64,000 bases of DNA from Aquilaria yunnanensis (GCA_039654915.1 CM077594.1:105414893-105478892), one strand, 5' to 3'. Counted from the stretch's first letter, positions 10,979-22,972 are shown. Made by a program: numbers and translations. The notes: a model not told the origin generated them from the letters alone.

Positions 10979-12924
10979 TCAGCAGGCCACATTATCTGTG
11001 GCATCTGCAGCAGAAGCTGCAAGAACTAGCTCTGGTTCAGCTGCAATACCTTCCTTTCTTGCCTTCTTGCGTTCGCGGCGCATCCTGAAATACTCTCGCT
11101 TTCTTGCTCTATAGCTGTTGGGGTTTTCAGGTTGCAGTTCTCGAGGATAGACACTAACCTAGCAGTTGTACAGAAATATTATTGATCATCAGTCCAAACG
11201 AATAGAATAAATCAGCTGCCTTGCACCCATTAAATCCAGCCATTTCAGAATATATACCTTTTTCTTGTCAGGACCGTACTTCTCAAATTTCACAAGCCCA
11301 TCAATTAAGGAAAATATGGTATAATCCTTCCCAAGCCCGACGTTGTTTCCCGGATGGAACTGAAAAGGCCAACACATTCACAAGCAACGTTAGAAAATAG
11401 GCAGTGTGAAATTAATGCATCCTAGGAGACATTAGAACACATAGGAACAGAGTTAGAAGAATTCAGTTGGCAAGAACATATACCCAAAACACTGAACCTG
11501 CCAAAAAATTCAGGAGATTGCTAAATGGCCTAGATGCAAACAGAATACCCAATCCATAATCCCTCTCTTCTGCTTAGGCAACATTGCATTCCATATATGA
11601 AGTTTGAATATGATTGGCTCAAATTATCCTCCAAAATTATTTCCTACCAGTCTTCTTTTACATATAGATTCACTAGAAAGCAACCTTTTTGGCACTTCTT
11701 CGACTTCAGTCATTCTGATGACGAATGATTACCAATGGTTAATTATCACATCTAATACCGTCCTCCAACTTAGAGATAGGGAGAGAAGTTGTTTTCATAA
11801 TATAATGCACCTCTATTTAAAATTTTACAGCACATGTTGCTCCTTCATGATTTGTGAACAAGCAAAGATCCACTGTTATCACAGCCAAAAGCTTGTGGTT
11901 GTTACTACAAAGTCAGAGGTCCAATCTCTCACTCCCTCCTTGTCCACGCTAAGTGCCAGAAAAGGGCGGTCAGCCCACATTTCCTGTCTCCTCAGCTATT
12001 TGCAATAGATCATCTAGAAACTAACATTAAATTTTAGATGATGATCCTCAGCTACATATTTGTAAACACTTAGCCAAGCAGCACATTCTTATCTTTAAGA
12101 ACTCATAATACCCTCAACAAACAAGTGTCAATTGACACCACATTCAAGTTCCTTCTAGGATCAAGGAAAGCAAAAGAATGGGCAAAAACCAATTTAACAT
12201 AAGGAGCAAAGAGATGAGCACAGAATTATGACACTTAGGAGAGGTTCTCAGGTTCCTTTTCCTAACCTGTCATGCTTCAAAACCTGATATAAAAGGATCA
12301 TGCAGCTTTAGAGTATATTGAAGGAACTTGCCTCCATAAGAGCAGAATAGGGAAACCGGATTCATTTAGCCAAGTCCTACTAGTTAAGAAAAACTTTGTT
12401 GAGCAACTGACTGATTGGAGCAGCTACACCAACAATGTAAGCACTAAATTCCCCAGCGAGCCAACTAAATCCTACCAAATGTAAGCAAATACATCATCCT
12501 ATAAGTTATCAAAAACAGATATAACATTACATGTAACTCTACTAGTCAAGGCACACTTTTAAGTCACGCATCGCCAACTAAAGGGAACAATTAGATAAAT
12601 AGAGGAGGGCGAGAAATATGAAATGGGTACCTTGGTTCCTCGCTGCCTTACGATAATAGCGCCGGGTTTAGCCACCTGGTCACCGAAAATTTTGACACCG
12701 AGACGCTTACCTCTTGAATCGCGGCCGTTCTTGGTGCTCCCAGCTCCTTTCTTGTGAGCCATTTGGATCGTGAGAGGGATCCGCCGCATCGAACCAAGTG
12801 AAGTTTTGGGACCTAATTGAACAAACCTCGAATCCCCGGTGAAAAACGTGGAAGACGAGCTCGACGATACAGAGAGACCACGAAAAGCGCTCGCCAGCTT
12901 TAAACTCATACTCGCGGTCGCCAT
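10979..12924 (-). CDS. RPL27: 50S ribosomal protein L27, chloroplastic
   Basis: Three exons, 12631-12924, 11258-11359 and 10979-11158, give 191 residues with all junctions in phase 0. Residues 1-54 are a Ser-rich transit peptide. The mature part starts [16 protein letters not shown], the conserved bacterial L27 N-terminus that reaches toward the peptidyl-transferase centre, and continues with [20 protein letters not shown] charged plant-type C-terminal extension follows ([13 protein letters not shown]). It is a component of the plastid large ribosomal subunit. Intron 1 is long (about 1.27 kb). The gene converges on SEC61G. A MULE-type element begins 252 bases upstream of the ATG and may bear on its promoter. 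Confidence 0.96.
11360..12630 (-). other. Intron 1 of RPL27
   Basis: GT-AG intron of about 1.27 kb. I see no nested gene or recognisable transposon end in it. Confidence 0.85.
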
Positions 12925-13175
12925 TTACGAAGCTGAGAAAATTCAAAAACGAAAATTAGTCATGTGAATCTATGTTCAATTTCATGTCTTCGAAGTCAGT
13001 TCAAGAAATCAGGGCTGGAATTTGGCCTACCCTGGAATCCAAGTGCAGATTGGATTGAGTAGAGGAGAAGAGACATGGGAATGGGATTGAGGGACCTTAT
13101 CGTCAGAAAGAGCAGCAGCCACCTCACAATTGATATGGGCCCCACCTCGTGGGATGGCCGGGGGTTTAAAAATAA

Positions 13176-14154
13176 GAGAAAACGACCAGAAACCCCCTGA
13201 GATATAGCCAAACCTACACTTGTGTCCTCCACGTTTCAAACACCTACAGCTATCCCCTAGGAAGTTAACTCCGTCACAGAAAAGGTAAACTAGCAGATTT
13301 TGCCCTAGTAACCTTCATTCACAAAAACTTTACCCCCAGCTTCTACATCTAAACAAAAAATTAAAAACCATAAATAAAACAAAATTTAAACCATCCAAGT
13401 TCCCAGATCCGGTTTCTATCTCCGCCGCCACCCATTGCCTGTGTCTCGGTCGCCGTCGCCCTTTGCCTTCTCACCTGCCGCCGTCGCCCTTCGCCTTCCT
13501 TCCCGCCGTCTCTTTCACCCTTCTCCTTCTCTCCCGCCGTAGCCCGTCACCCTTCGCCTTTTGTCCCTTCGCCAACGCCTCCTTCCCTCAAGTTGTTCCC
13601 GGCACCAAACTGGTCGAAACCCCGCCTTCCCTCAACCACGACGTTCGCGAGAACCTGGTCTTGGAAGAGGGCCTAGAAGTGGGGCAATTGGGTTTCCTAG
13701 GTGCAATCGAGATTCATCCGCGATAACCTCGATGATTCATCCAATTCGTCCGTGAGAACTCGTGGTCTTCTTGGCGGGATTGAGGGTTTGATGCCGCTTT
13801 GTGCTTTGGGCGGGATTGAGGAGTTTGATGGATCGGAGAGCAATGGCCGTCGGGGATGTAAGGGTTTGATGCGTCAGAGAGCGGTGGCCGTCGGGGACAC
13901 CGGAGAGCACAGAGAGCAGAGAGAGAGCAAATGGGATGGGTCTAGTTGAGAGTAAGGATTTGGTTGTTAGATCCAGAAGTTTGTAGGGCAAAGTTTCTGT
14001 GAAAGAAGGTTAGGAGGGTAAGATTAGATTTTCTCCCTTTTCATTCTATTGGTGAATCACGGTGTTAATTTTGTAGGATAAGTGTAGGTTTCTGAAAAGT
14101 GGGGATAAAAATGTAGGTTTGGCTATACCTCAAGGGGTTTTTGGTAATTTTTGC
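13176..14154. mobile_element. Non-autonomous MULE-type element with 9-bp duplication
   Basis: Terminal inverted repeats of about 75 bp: the left strand reads ccccctgagatatagcc and the reverse complement of the right end reads ccccttgaggtatagcc, each followed by aaacctaca. Exact 9-bp direct repeats TAAAAATAA flank it (13167-13175 and 14155-14163). Nine-base duplications are the Mutator superfamily signature. The interior is unusually GC-rich and coding-like (repeated Pro/Arg-rich frames between 13400 and 13700, and a duplicated ggcgggattgagg block near 13770-13830). That hints at captured host sequence, but I recognise no protein. It occupies the region immediately upstream of RPL27. Confidence 0.85.
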
Positions 14155-14163
14155 TAAAAATAA

Positions 14164-14587
14164 TGTTCAGCATTGCTCTCTACAATACGCGCAAATCAGT
14201 CCTTATATACTCAGAGCATTCATATTACCCACACGACCTCAACTTCTACGGGTGGAATAGCACTTCCACTTGACTAGGTCAAGGGACCAAAACTGTGTCG
14301 ATCGATCCGCTACCTTACCATCGGCCTCTAATAGTCGCAGTTGACGCAAAACCTCCTCCGCCACCATCGCAATTTAACGGTATGAGAGAGAATGGTGGGT
14401 TCCACGGATCATTCTTCTCACGCCATTCCGTTGTCATGGGAGACTACCAAGCTCCAATTCAACCTCTCTAATCCCAAATTCCACTCTTTGATCATCAGCT
14501 AATTAATCTCCAGTGCAAGAAAAAACAAAACACATGACACTATTTGAAAGCTAGTGACTGAATTCGATTCAATAATAAAACAAGGGA
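14164..14587 (+). promoter_or_regulatory. Upstream region of the DUF579 gene
   Basis: Ordinary non-coding sequence between the MULE and the DUF579 methyltransferase start. It should contain that gene's promoter and 5' UTR. No box is certain enough to place. Confidence 0.4.
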
Positions 14588-15581
14588 ATGATTGAAATGA
14601 AGCTTCATGGGCACCGGCAATTACTAGCACAAAAGCCATGGCTCCTGGCCGTGTTGGGTGGCGCCTCCTTCGCCTGCGGCCTTATCGTCATCAGCTTCAC
14701 CCGGGCCCTCACCTCCTCCTCCAACCCTTCCTTCTGCTCCCTCACCAACGCCGACACCAGCGCCGAGGCCGCCGCCATATCCGCCGACTACGCCACCACC
14801 CCCACCCAGCTCCTCGCGATCCTCCACTACGCCTCTTCCCGCGCAGTCCCCCAGCTCTCGACCGCGGAGATCCGCACCGCCTTCGACGTCCTCAAGGAGC
14901 TGTCCCCCTGCAACCTCCTTATCTTTGGTGTAGGCCACGACTCCCTCCTCTGGGCCGCTCTCAATGCCCGCGGCAACACCCTCTTCCTTGAGGAGGACCC
15001 CAAGTGGCTCCACAACGTTCTCCAACACGCGCCCGTCCTCCGCGCTCACTACGTCATTTATCCAACGCGCCTCCATCAGGCCGACGAGCTCCTCCACTCT
15101 TATAAGCTGGAGCAAGATTGCTGGCCCCATCAAGCTCGACTCAGAGGTAACACTTTGTTCCTTGTTTTCCATGCTAGGCAGCCCCTTTTAAAATGGCTGT
15201 GTTTGAAGAGACAAGTGCAACTTTGTATAATTTGTAGGCAACGTGCGGTGCAAGTTAGCGTTGAGTGAGTTGCCGGAGGAGGTGTACGAGAAGGAATGGG
15301 ATTTGATATTGATAGATGCGCCGAAAGGGTTCCACGGTGCGGCACCAGGGAGGATGGCCTCGATATTTTCAGCTGCGGTGATGGCGCGGGGGAGGAAGAA
15401 CTGGGGGCTTACGCATGTGTTCCTGCATGACGTGAATAGGAAGGTAGAGAGGCTTTACGCCCAGGAGTTTTTGTGTAGAAAGTATTTGGTGAACTCTGTG
15501 GGCAGGCTTTGGCATTTTGCAATACCACCAGCTGCCAACGTCACCCATCTTGGTGGTGATTCTGGCTACAAGTTTTGCTAG
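14588..15581 (+). CDS. AGM1: DUF579 polysaccharide glucuronic-acid 4-O-methyltransferase, AGM1-like
   Basis: Exons 14588-15146 and 15238-15581, joined over a 91-bp GT-AG intron, encode 300 residues (297 if the second ATG at 14597 is used). A signal anchor at about residues 17-41 (PWLLAVLGGASFACG...) predicts a Golgi type II membrane protein. The DUF579 core is complete: CNLLIFGVGHDSLLW, FLEEDPKW, WDLILIDAPKGF, PGRMASIFSAAVMAR and THVFLHDVNRKVE. The family transfers methyl from S-adenosylmethionine to O-4 of glucuronic acid in xylan (GXM) or arabinogalactan (AGM). The PTQLLAILHYASS segment and the short YKFC tail resemble the AGM1/AGM2 branch from memory, so the exact substrate is an inference. 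Exon 1 is strikingly GC-rich compared with its surroundings. Confidence 0.88.
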
Positions 15582-16769
15582 CAAATAGAACGTAATACTT
15601 TTATATACTCGTAGGTCTTTTCTTTCTCCCTTCCTGAATGTGACTTTTGCCAAGTAGAGGATAAAGTTAGTAACGAACACAGGTATTGCTTTCTGTTTAA
15701 TTAATTGGGGTTCACTTCACTTGTTGATGTTGTCTCCTTCACCATAGGAAGCTAACAAATCATATCCAGTCCGGCTTATGGGCGATGCAGGCATAGTAAA
15801 CTACGAAAAGGATGGCTCGGTTGCAAAACTACGAAAAGAAGAGAACTCAACCAGCAAGTCTACATTTTATTTTCTCAACTGACAGAGCAAGGGGAAGGGG
15901 CAAATGCAACGCAAGGGTCTAGTTGAGGAATTAGGGCAAATAACAGAAATCACCAAGCAATAAATAATTCTGTATCAGTTGAGATATTTCTTCGTCGCGA
16001 GTGATAAGGTAACTGCTTCAAATGACAACTACAGGCTCAATTCAACTTTGCACAACTACAGAGTAAGATAAAAGGCCAAAACCCATTTTTAACATTAAGG
16101 TCTGTAATTAAGGCAGCATGCCCATACCCATTCACAGCTCAAATATTGTCAAAGGAGAAAGCTTAACCAAATATTCTAGGCAGCAGCTTCTGCACCCTTT
16201 TTCACATATTCTGCAACAAAAATGATAAGCAGAACAGAGGGGAAAAAAGAGACGGAAAAAAAACCTTAAGAGCTACTCGCCTATTCCCTCTATCCCAAAT
16301 ATAGAATTAGCTTCTACTATTTCAATATGTCAGAAAAAAAAAAGAAGTAAGAGTCCATTTACCCAAAAAAGATCTCTAAAACTTTTCTATTTTTCAAACT
16401 TTAACCTTGAAAGGACTGCTTAGAAATCAGTATACACCTTAGACACATACAGGAAGATTGTTTTGGAAAGAGAAAAGATACTACATTAAACCATATGCCC
16501 AGAGTAAAGTAGACATAAATTTTGGGACCAAGGAAGTATATCATTACCAGGTTAAGTATGATGGTAAGAAAAGAACAGGAGATGCTGGAACAGAGCAACC
16601 GATCCCTGATCGGCTGATCCAGAATTCAAGTTCAGTCTAGTAACATCAGTTGGAACAGGTGTCTCAGAAGATCACAGAAGAAAACCAACAACTGTGGAGT
16701 AATGATGTTACCACCTCACAAAATGGGAGAATTACAAGTGCATCATAATGGCTAAAAACTATTATATTG
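15582..16769. other. Spacer downstream of the DUF579 gene
   Basis: Contains the 3' UTR of the DUF579 gene at its start and the weak terminal-exon candidate at 16176-16210. Otherwise nothing is recognised. Confidence 0.5.
16176..16210 (-). other. Possible orphan terminal exon
   Basis: A strong acceptor (TTTTTGTTGCAG) precedes an open end reading YVKKGAEAAA and a stop on the minus strand. I could not find upstream exons. A large repeat begins about 560 bases upstream. It may be the last exon of a gene disrupted by that repeat, or chance. Confidence 0.2.
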
Positions 16770-19125
16770 TGTAATTCTCACCTTAGTGTTTGAAGTATGG
16801 GGGGTAAAAGGCATGATCAACACCTCCTTAAAAGTGTTCCAATTTGGTAACTTGGTCCCCAAGAAAAGCCTTAAGGATTGCTTGTTTGTCAAGCAACCTA
16901 TGGACTTTTTTGTAAGATTTTAGAAATTCGGGTACCCAATTGCAAAACTTTCACAAAAGAGATTTGGAGAGTTATGAGAAGGATATGAATGATATGAAAG
17001 TGCTATTGGAGGACCAAATTGCTTATGGAAGACAACTAAGGACAAAGAAAACACAAAAAGGCATAAAGGACCTAAGTGTTCTAATTTAGGCCTTAAGATG
17101 TGTATGTATATGACTTAAGTCAAATGGAAGTTTTGTGGGGTTATCCCACATAAGGAGGGCTGCTAAAGGAAGATAAGGATGGTCAAATGTGGGCCAAGAG
17201 ATTAAGACTAAGAAACCATAGTCTTGTAGCAAGGAAAATGACATAAGACAAGGTTAAGACTACTTAAGTGTGTTTAGTGTACTTTTGACTATTTAAGTAG
17301 TCAAGACCACCTTTGCTTCTCTAAATTTCGGCCTCCACCAGCAAAAAGAAAGCCAGCCCTCTCCTCCACACTTACTACATAGCCATCATACCTTCAAACT
17401 CAAAACTACTTGCAATTAAAGTCAAGGAAGCACAATTGGAAGCTATTTGGTGCTATTGCTTGAGTGCACCTATGATCAAGTTCCAATTTCAGCATACCCA
17501 TCAAGGTAAGGGTTCTCTTGCTCTCATGGGTTGTTTTCTGTATTTTCAAGCAACCATGGAGCTAGGGCTAAGCTTGGAAGAGAGCCATGAGCTTGATGAA
17601 CCAAGCTTAGTGAGGGGAGTGCACTTATTGAAGGTTTTGTGACCTAGTGTGAAGTGCACAGTGATGACAATGAATTTCTGGGTTTCTAGGGCCCAAAAGT
17701 TAGTACTAACTAGTGTTAAAATCCTCCTAAGACCAAGCATTAGCTTAAGGAGGGCTGCCATAGTGATTTGGTTATGTTTATTATGTGTTTTATGGACTAA
17801 CCTATGGTATATGTTGCTGCCACATTTCATGTGTTTGTTGTTTGTGTTTGGCTGCTGCATTTGGTTGCTATATCTTGTATATATGCATTGTGGTTTTTTT
17901 TTTTTAGTGTCTTTGGATGCAGGTTTTAATGATGGTTACATTGCCTATTGAATCCAAGTGCTACCCTTACTAAGTTTCTCAATGAAACTTACTCCCCTCA
18001 ATTCTGTCATTTCAGGTCCAGCTGAAAGATCACCTTCAAACTAACCTTTGTGGTTTGATTTTTGATCTGAAATTTCAGGTACATGAACTTCCATATGTCT
18101 AGTTATGATCTGGAAAGTTTGGTGATTTTAGGAGCACATTTGGTATTTTTAATGGTGGTACTTACTGTGTTGTGTAGCAGCTGTCCAGTATCCTGTTTTT
18201 GGAGTCCATTGTGTCTCAGGACCTCCTGTAACCTAGGGTGCGTATTTAGCTGAGTTAAGACCATATTGTAGTGCATGTATGCATGTACATGTAGTGTATG
18301 TAAGATGAGACAAGCATGTGAAAATTTGAGTAATGTTTTGGCTATGTAAGTGATGTGGTGCAAAGCTGCCTAAGTGTGAATGATAGGCTGCTTACTTGTA
18401 AATTCTGTTTTGGCCACATAAAGTTTCTAGATGCAAGATAATGTAATTAATATGTGTATTGGACATATATGGGATAGCCTTGGAGGGCTTTTTCCTTGTG
18501 AATGAAGTGTTTGCATGATTTGGAAAAATTGTATGGGCAAAATGGTCCAAAAGTTGCCAGAATTTTGACTCTGGACCAAAAGTTTAATATCTCCGTATGT
18601 AGAATGAATATTGGTATGAAATTTTGACCACACCTAGAGGACATCTAGAGGGTTAACTGAGCTTTGGAATTTCTGGATTCAGAGCCCTGTAACCAAAGAT
18701 ATGATGTTGCAAAGTTGGCTGAGTTACTGTTCATTTGGTCAAAATTTCGTAACTAACTTCAAAAATCCATAACTTGATCCATAGGCGGGCTATTGATGTA
18801 AAACAAAATTCCTTGGTTTGCTCTAAGTCTACAATTCATAATGGAGCAAATAAAACATGGGGTTATGAGGCTAGAATGATACAGTTTATTAGTGGAAGTT
18901 ACAGGTGCAGTAGCTGGCCACTAGAACTTAACAAGATTGCCTAATGTGTGGAAGCCAAAACTAAAACTTGTGCTAGTGTTTTCCTTCTTTGCTGCCATGG
19001 TGTGCATGAAATGTGAATATGTGTGTGATGGTTAGACCAATATGCATGTATTTACATAGTACCTAAGAGAGCCACTTGGGTATGCACACTAAGGGTAATG
19101 TTCTGATGACCCACAGAACATTACC
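16770..19125. repeat. Large non-coding repeat, possibly a solo LTR
   Basis: About 2.3 kb without a coding frame. Its layout is LTR-like: start near tgtaattctcaccttagtg, a TATA-like box in gactatttaagtagtcaag near 17288, and an end near cacactaagggtaatg that mirrors the start. It resembles long plant Ty3/gypsy LTRs in style only. I could not confirm boundaries or a target duplication, so both ends are approximate. Confidence 0.35.
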
Positions 19126-19342
19126 AATCCTGGGAATCTAAATGCACAGTTTTGGCACCATAACTGGACTATCCCGGAATGGGTAACAAATGAAATTGTG
19201 CAAAAATGAACAGTAATCATCATATTCTCTATTCTATCATTCACGAAATCAGATTCGAGCAAACAAATAAAAGCAAAAGAACACATGATCGAACAACAAA
19301 TATTAACAATAGAAAAAAAAAATCAACAGATACTCTTAAACC

Positions 19343-20332
19343 CTAAAAATCTTCGTCCATCTTGAACACATGGGCCTCTCCATTACCGTTCAAGTTCGAC
19401 ATCACAGCCGCCTTCTGGTACTCACCGACCCTCTTCTCGAAGAAATTCGTCTTCCCTTGCAACGAAACTAACTCCATCCAATCAAACGGATTCGCCACAT
19501 TGTACATCTTACAGTACCCTAAAGCGTCCAGCAGCCGATCCGCCACGAACTCGATATACTGGCTCATAAGTTCACCGTTCATTCCCACCAAAGCGCAGGG
19601 CAGAGCGTCGCACACAAACTCCCTCTCGACATCCACCGCGTCGCGCACGATCCCCCTGACTCGTTCCTTGCTAAGCTTGATCCTCAGCAATCCGTAGAGC
19701 AAGCACGCGAAATCGCAGTGAAGGCCTTCATCTCGCGAGATCAACTCGTTCGAGAAAGTCAACCCGGGCATCAACCCCTGCTTTTTCAACCAAAATATAG
19801 CGCAGAAGCTTCCAGAGAAGAAAATCCCCTCCACGCAAGCGAACGCGAGGAGCCGCTCCGCGAACGACTCGGATCCGTCGATCCATTTCAGCGCCCACTC
19901 AGCCTTCTTCTGCACGCACGGCACCGTTTCGATGGCGTGGAAGAGGTTGTTCTTCTCATTGGAATCCTTGACGTAGGTTTCGAGCAGGAGACTATACATC
20001 TCAGAGCGAATGTTCTCGATGGCGATCTGGAAGCCGTAGAAGGCACGAGCCTCCGCCACCTGGATCTCCTTCATGAACCTTCCGGCGAGATTTTCGAGGA
20101 CGATGCCATCGGAGGCGGCGAAGAATGCGAGGACATGGGTGATGAAGTGGCGCTCGTCAGCGGTGAGAGAGTTCCAGTGAGGGAGGTCCTGGGATAAGTC
20201 AACCTCCTCGGCGGTCCAGAAGGAGGCCTCTGCCTTCTTGTACATCTCCCAGATTTCCGCGTATTGGATCGGGAACATGCAGAAGCGATCTGGGTTGGAG
20301 GCGAGGAGCGGTTCTTCGGGAATCGAAGGCAT
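19343..20332 (-). CDS. RNR2: Ribonucleoside-diphosphate reductase small subunit (R2), iron ligand His replaced by Arg
   Basis: A single-exon frame of 329 residues, as in many plant R2 genes. R2 carries the di-iron centre and tyrosyl radical that R1 needs to make deoxyribonucleotides. Class ligands visible are Asp75 (AASDGIV), Glu106 (IEN), Glu168 (VEGIFFSG), Glu202 and His205 (RDEGLHCDF). The radical tyrosine is Tyr113. The remaining ligand, the His of the IENIHSEMYSLL motif, is Arg109 here (codon CGC at 20006-20008), one transition from CAC. The C-terminal tail FKMDEDF, which docks on R1, is intact. The gene reads as intact otherwise, so it may be an Rnr4-like non-catalytic partner, a recent loss, or a sequence error. 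E2F-like and TATA sites lie upstream. Confidence 0.95.
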   Translation of the reverse strand: MPSIPEEPLLASNPDRFCMFPIQYAEIWEMYKKAEASFWTAEEVDLSQDLPHWNSLTADERHFITHVLAFFAASDGIVLENLAGRFMKEIQVAEARAFYGFQIAIENIRSEMYSLLLETYVKDSNEKNNLFHAIETVPCVQKKAEWALKWIDGSESFAERLLAFACVEGIFFSGSFCAIFWLKKQGLMPGLTFSNELISRDEGLHCDFACLLYGLLRIKLSKERVRGIVRDAVDVEREFVCDALPCALVGMNGELMSQYIEFVADRLLDALGYCKMYNVANPFDWMELVSLQGKTNFFEKRVGEYQKAAVMSNLNGNGEAHVFKMDEDF

Positions 20333-20415
20333 TTTGGAGGGAAATTAGGGTTAAGGTTTGAGACTTTCGGGAATTTCTTGTTTAGCCATGGAGAAACTAA
20401 CGGTGCATTATTGGG

Positions 20416-20423
20416 TTTATAAA
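20416..20423 (-). promoter_or_regulatory. TATA box candidate of RNR2
   Basis: TTTATAAA about 85-90 bases upstream of the RNR2 start codon, in a position compatible with a short 5' UTR. Confidence 0.5.
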
Positions 20424-20631
20424 GAGGATTTTAATGGGAAGAACAAGAGCGGGTAATTTCGAATTGAATTTAGGGGAAAAGCTTGCGGGAGAATGAACCA
20501 GTGGAAATTTTCCCAGATGCTTTTACGATTTTAGCCTTAATCTTCTGCTAGCTGTGAGTGTTCAACTGTGTATTAGTGAGGATTATATCGTAAAGTGGGA
20601 TTTTTCTCTTGATCCTCTCTCTGCAAGATTA

Positions 20632-20639
20632 GCGGGAAA
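20632..20639 (-). promoter_or_regulatory. E2F-type site upstream of RNR2
   Basis: Minus strand TTTCCCGC, the canonical plant E2F motif, about 300 bases before the start codon. S-phase control of R2 genes through E2F sites is established in plants. Use of this site here is inferred. Confidence 0.55.
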
Positions 20640-20664
20640 ATTTTGGTGGCGCGCCTGGAGTAAA

Positions 20665-21355
20665 TTTAGTGAAAGGGTAAATAGCATCAGACATCCCTAG
20701 ACTATCACTCAAGCTGCATATTCATCCTCAAATTATGAAATATTCCAATATTCATCCTACAACTATTGATATATTACATTATTCATCCTCCCCTGAGTCC
20801 TTATCATTAAACATGGACCAAGCTGAAAAATTGAATTACTTTGACTAGGGAAGTCATTCTACCCCAAATATAAAACTAAGACTTGTGGTTTACAAAAAAT
20901 GAAATTAGAAAAAAATAAAAAAGATAAACAATGGATAGAAATAATAACAAAATATAAGGTGTTGTATATTGGTCTTCAACCTCTTTTTTGTTGTATAATG
21001 ATATCAAATCTTTATAAAGTGTTCCATATTGGTCCCTAATGCCATGGGAAAGCTAAGTTAGTGCTAAAACCTGATTTATATAAAAGAAAAACTAATAATT
21101 TCATTGATCTACTAACTACAAAAAAAAAATTATGATTTAGTCCCAATATACCAGAAGACAGATACCTAATAGTTTAATTAAAAATTTTAAATTTTGATTT
21201 TTAATACTTATATTACAGTTAACAAATTTCATAAAGCTAGAGACAAATATGTAATAAGCGTTAAAACTTTAGGACCAATATGCAACAAAAGAGAGTTGGG
21301 AGTCAATTTACTATCATAATTTTAGGTTTGGAGCCAATGGTGCAATTTACCTTTA
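20665..21355. repeat. Degenerate MITE-like repeats upstream of RNR2
   Basis: Two overlapping repeat styles. One has tandem ttcatcctc phrases (20730-20795) that recur in degraded form near 61800-61860. The other has inverted tatattggtc-type ends at about 20965 and 21270, around a core at 21089 (actaataattt). No target duplication was found. Confidence 0.4.
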
Positions 21356-21401
21356 ATGCTACAACTATTTATTTTTTTTCAAAATATCTTATTTTTATTT
21401 A

Positions 21402-21839
21402 GGATTAATTACAATTTGCCACTGAGGCTTAGGTTAAATTATATTTTTCCCCTCTTGTTTAAAAAATATAAACTTTATCCCTTACATTTTTAATACAGTT
21501 CAATAGTAAATTCTAAAATTTTATTTTAGACTACACGGTTCTTATCTTCAAATAATTTCAATCTATATGGTACTTTTTTATAAGTAATTGATATTTAAAA
21601 AATAATGTTTTAAAATTTTAAAGAAATACAAAAAGAAAAGACTGATAATTTAAAATATCCATTAATTGTAAACAAAAATACCATACATTTAAAGATGACT
21701 ACTGCAATGTCTAAATTAAGATTTCAAAAATTGCTGTTAGAACTGTATTAAAAAGGTAGGAGTAAAATGTAGATTTCTAAAATAGGAGGGGCAAAGTGTA
21801 TTTTCACCTAAACCTCTACAGGTAAATTGTAATTATACC
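21402..21839. mobile_element. MULE-type MITE (438 bp)
   Basis: Inverted repeats of about 120 bp. The left reads GGATTAATTACAATTTGCC and the reverse complement of the right reads GGTATAATTACAATTTACC, and both reach tttttaatacagttc and ttagac. The 9-bp flanks ttttattta and ttttatata differ at one base. Non-coding. Confidence 0.75.
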
Positions 21840-22269
21840 TTTTATATATTTTTGTAAACTCATTCCTTTTTGCGTTTCTACAAGACAAAGTGACAAATAC
21901 ACATTATATGTACAGAAATATGTGAATAATGTGCTAGAACAAATACAAAGTGGGAAAATGTCAACGAAACAATTTTTTTGCAAAAGGAATTTTATAAATT
22001 TATATGACAAACACTACATGATTAATATTGTTAATTTTTGACTACTCCATACTAAATAAATTTAAATTAAATTTAAGTAAAAATATATCAAAAAATCATC
22101 GACGGATATTGTAATTATAGAACATTCATGGAGTTATGTCAATCACAAAACGGTCGCGTATCTTCAACTCAAAACAACCTCTCATTTCCCGTCAATCATC
22201 ATTTCCAAAAAATCAGGGTTGATTGCCGGCAGCAACAAGATCTCTCTACTATTATTGTTAAGTTTATAA

Positions 22270-22718
22270 GAGTATCTCTAGCAACTTTCTCATTTTAAGA
22301 ATTTTTTAAATTTGGGAAATATCGAGTACCTTTTCACTCTAACAGCTCATTCTTTAAAATAGGAAATGAGATAAATGAGAAGAGTCAATTCTCTATATCT
22401 GTAAAAACTCTAAAATTTATTGTTACTACTCATCTCTCTTCCCAATTTATTTTTCGGCTCTTTTTCTCATCCACTTTTTAACTTTTCTCACTTATCCTAA
22501 GTATTATTGTTTTAAATATGGAATATTTAATTATGTTAATAACTAAACAAGCCATTAACTTGAACTTATTTTAAATACATTATATTTAATTGTTGTATAA
22601 TAAATATAAGATTGTACAAAATAGGGAAACTGTTAGAGTTGGAATAGAAAAATTATAGAAATTTTAATTTTTAGTTTCCTATATTGTAGAAATTATAAGA
22701 AAATTGTTGACGATGCTC
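22270..22718. mobile_element. Tourist/PIF-Harbinger-like MITE (449 bp)
   Basis: Inverted ends GAGTATCTCTAGCAACTTTC and GAGCATCGTCAACAATTTTC (reverse complement of the right end), flanked by TAA on both sides. A three-base TAA/TTA duplication is typical for PIF-Harbinger MITEs. AT-rich and non-coding. Confidence 0.65.
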
Positions 22719-22972
22719 TAATAACACCAATAGCATAGTATGAGAAATTCTTGCCACATATATTTTTCTTTTTTCTCGTAAAGTGAAAAATCTTAGAGCC
22801 TACCGAGAGCACAGTAGAAAAAATCTTAAAACCTAAAGTCATGCCTGCATTACCTTTTCTTTTTCTTTTTTTTGGAAAAATGAGAACTAACAAATCAGAA
22901 AAGATTACAAAACCATGGCAGCTTTCCTTTGGCTTTGTCTAAAGGCAGGCAAGGTAGCCCCTGGATAATTCA

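Noticed and set aside
14624..15172. Long open frame antisense to exon 1 of the DUF579 gene
   Set aside because: It exists because the exon is very GC-rich with few stop codons on either strand. The Gly/Glu-rich product has no domain, and the sense frame is clearly the gene.
19718..20197. 159-codon plus-strand frame across RNR2
   Set aside because: Antisense shadow of the RNR2 coding sequence.
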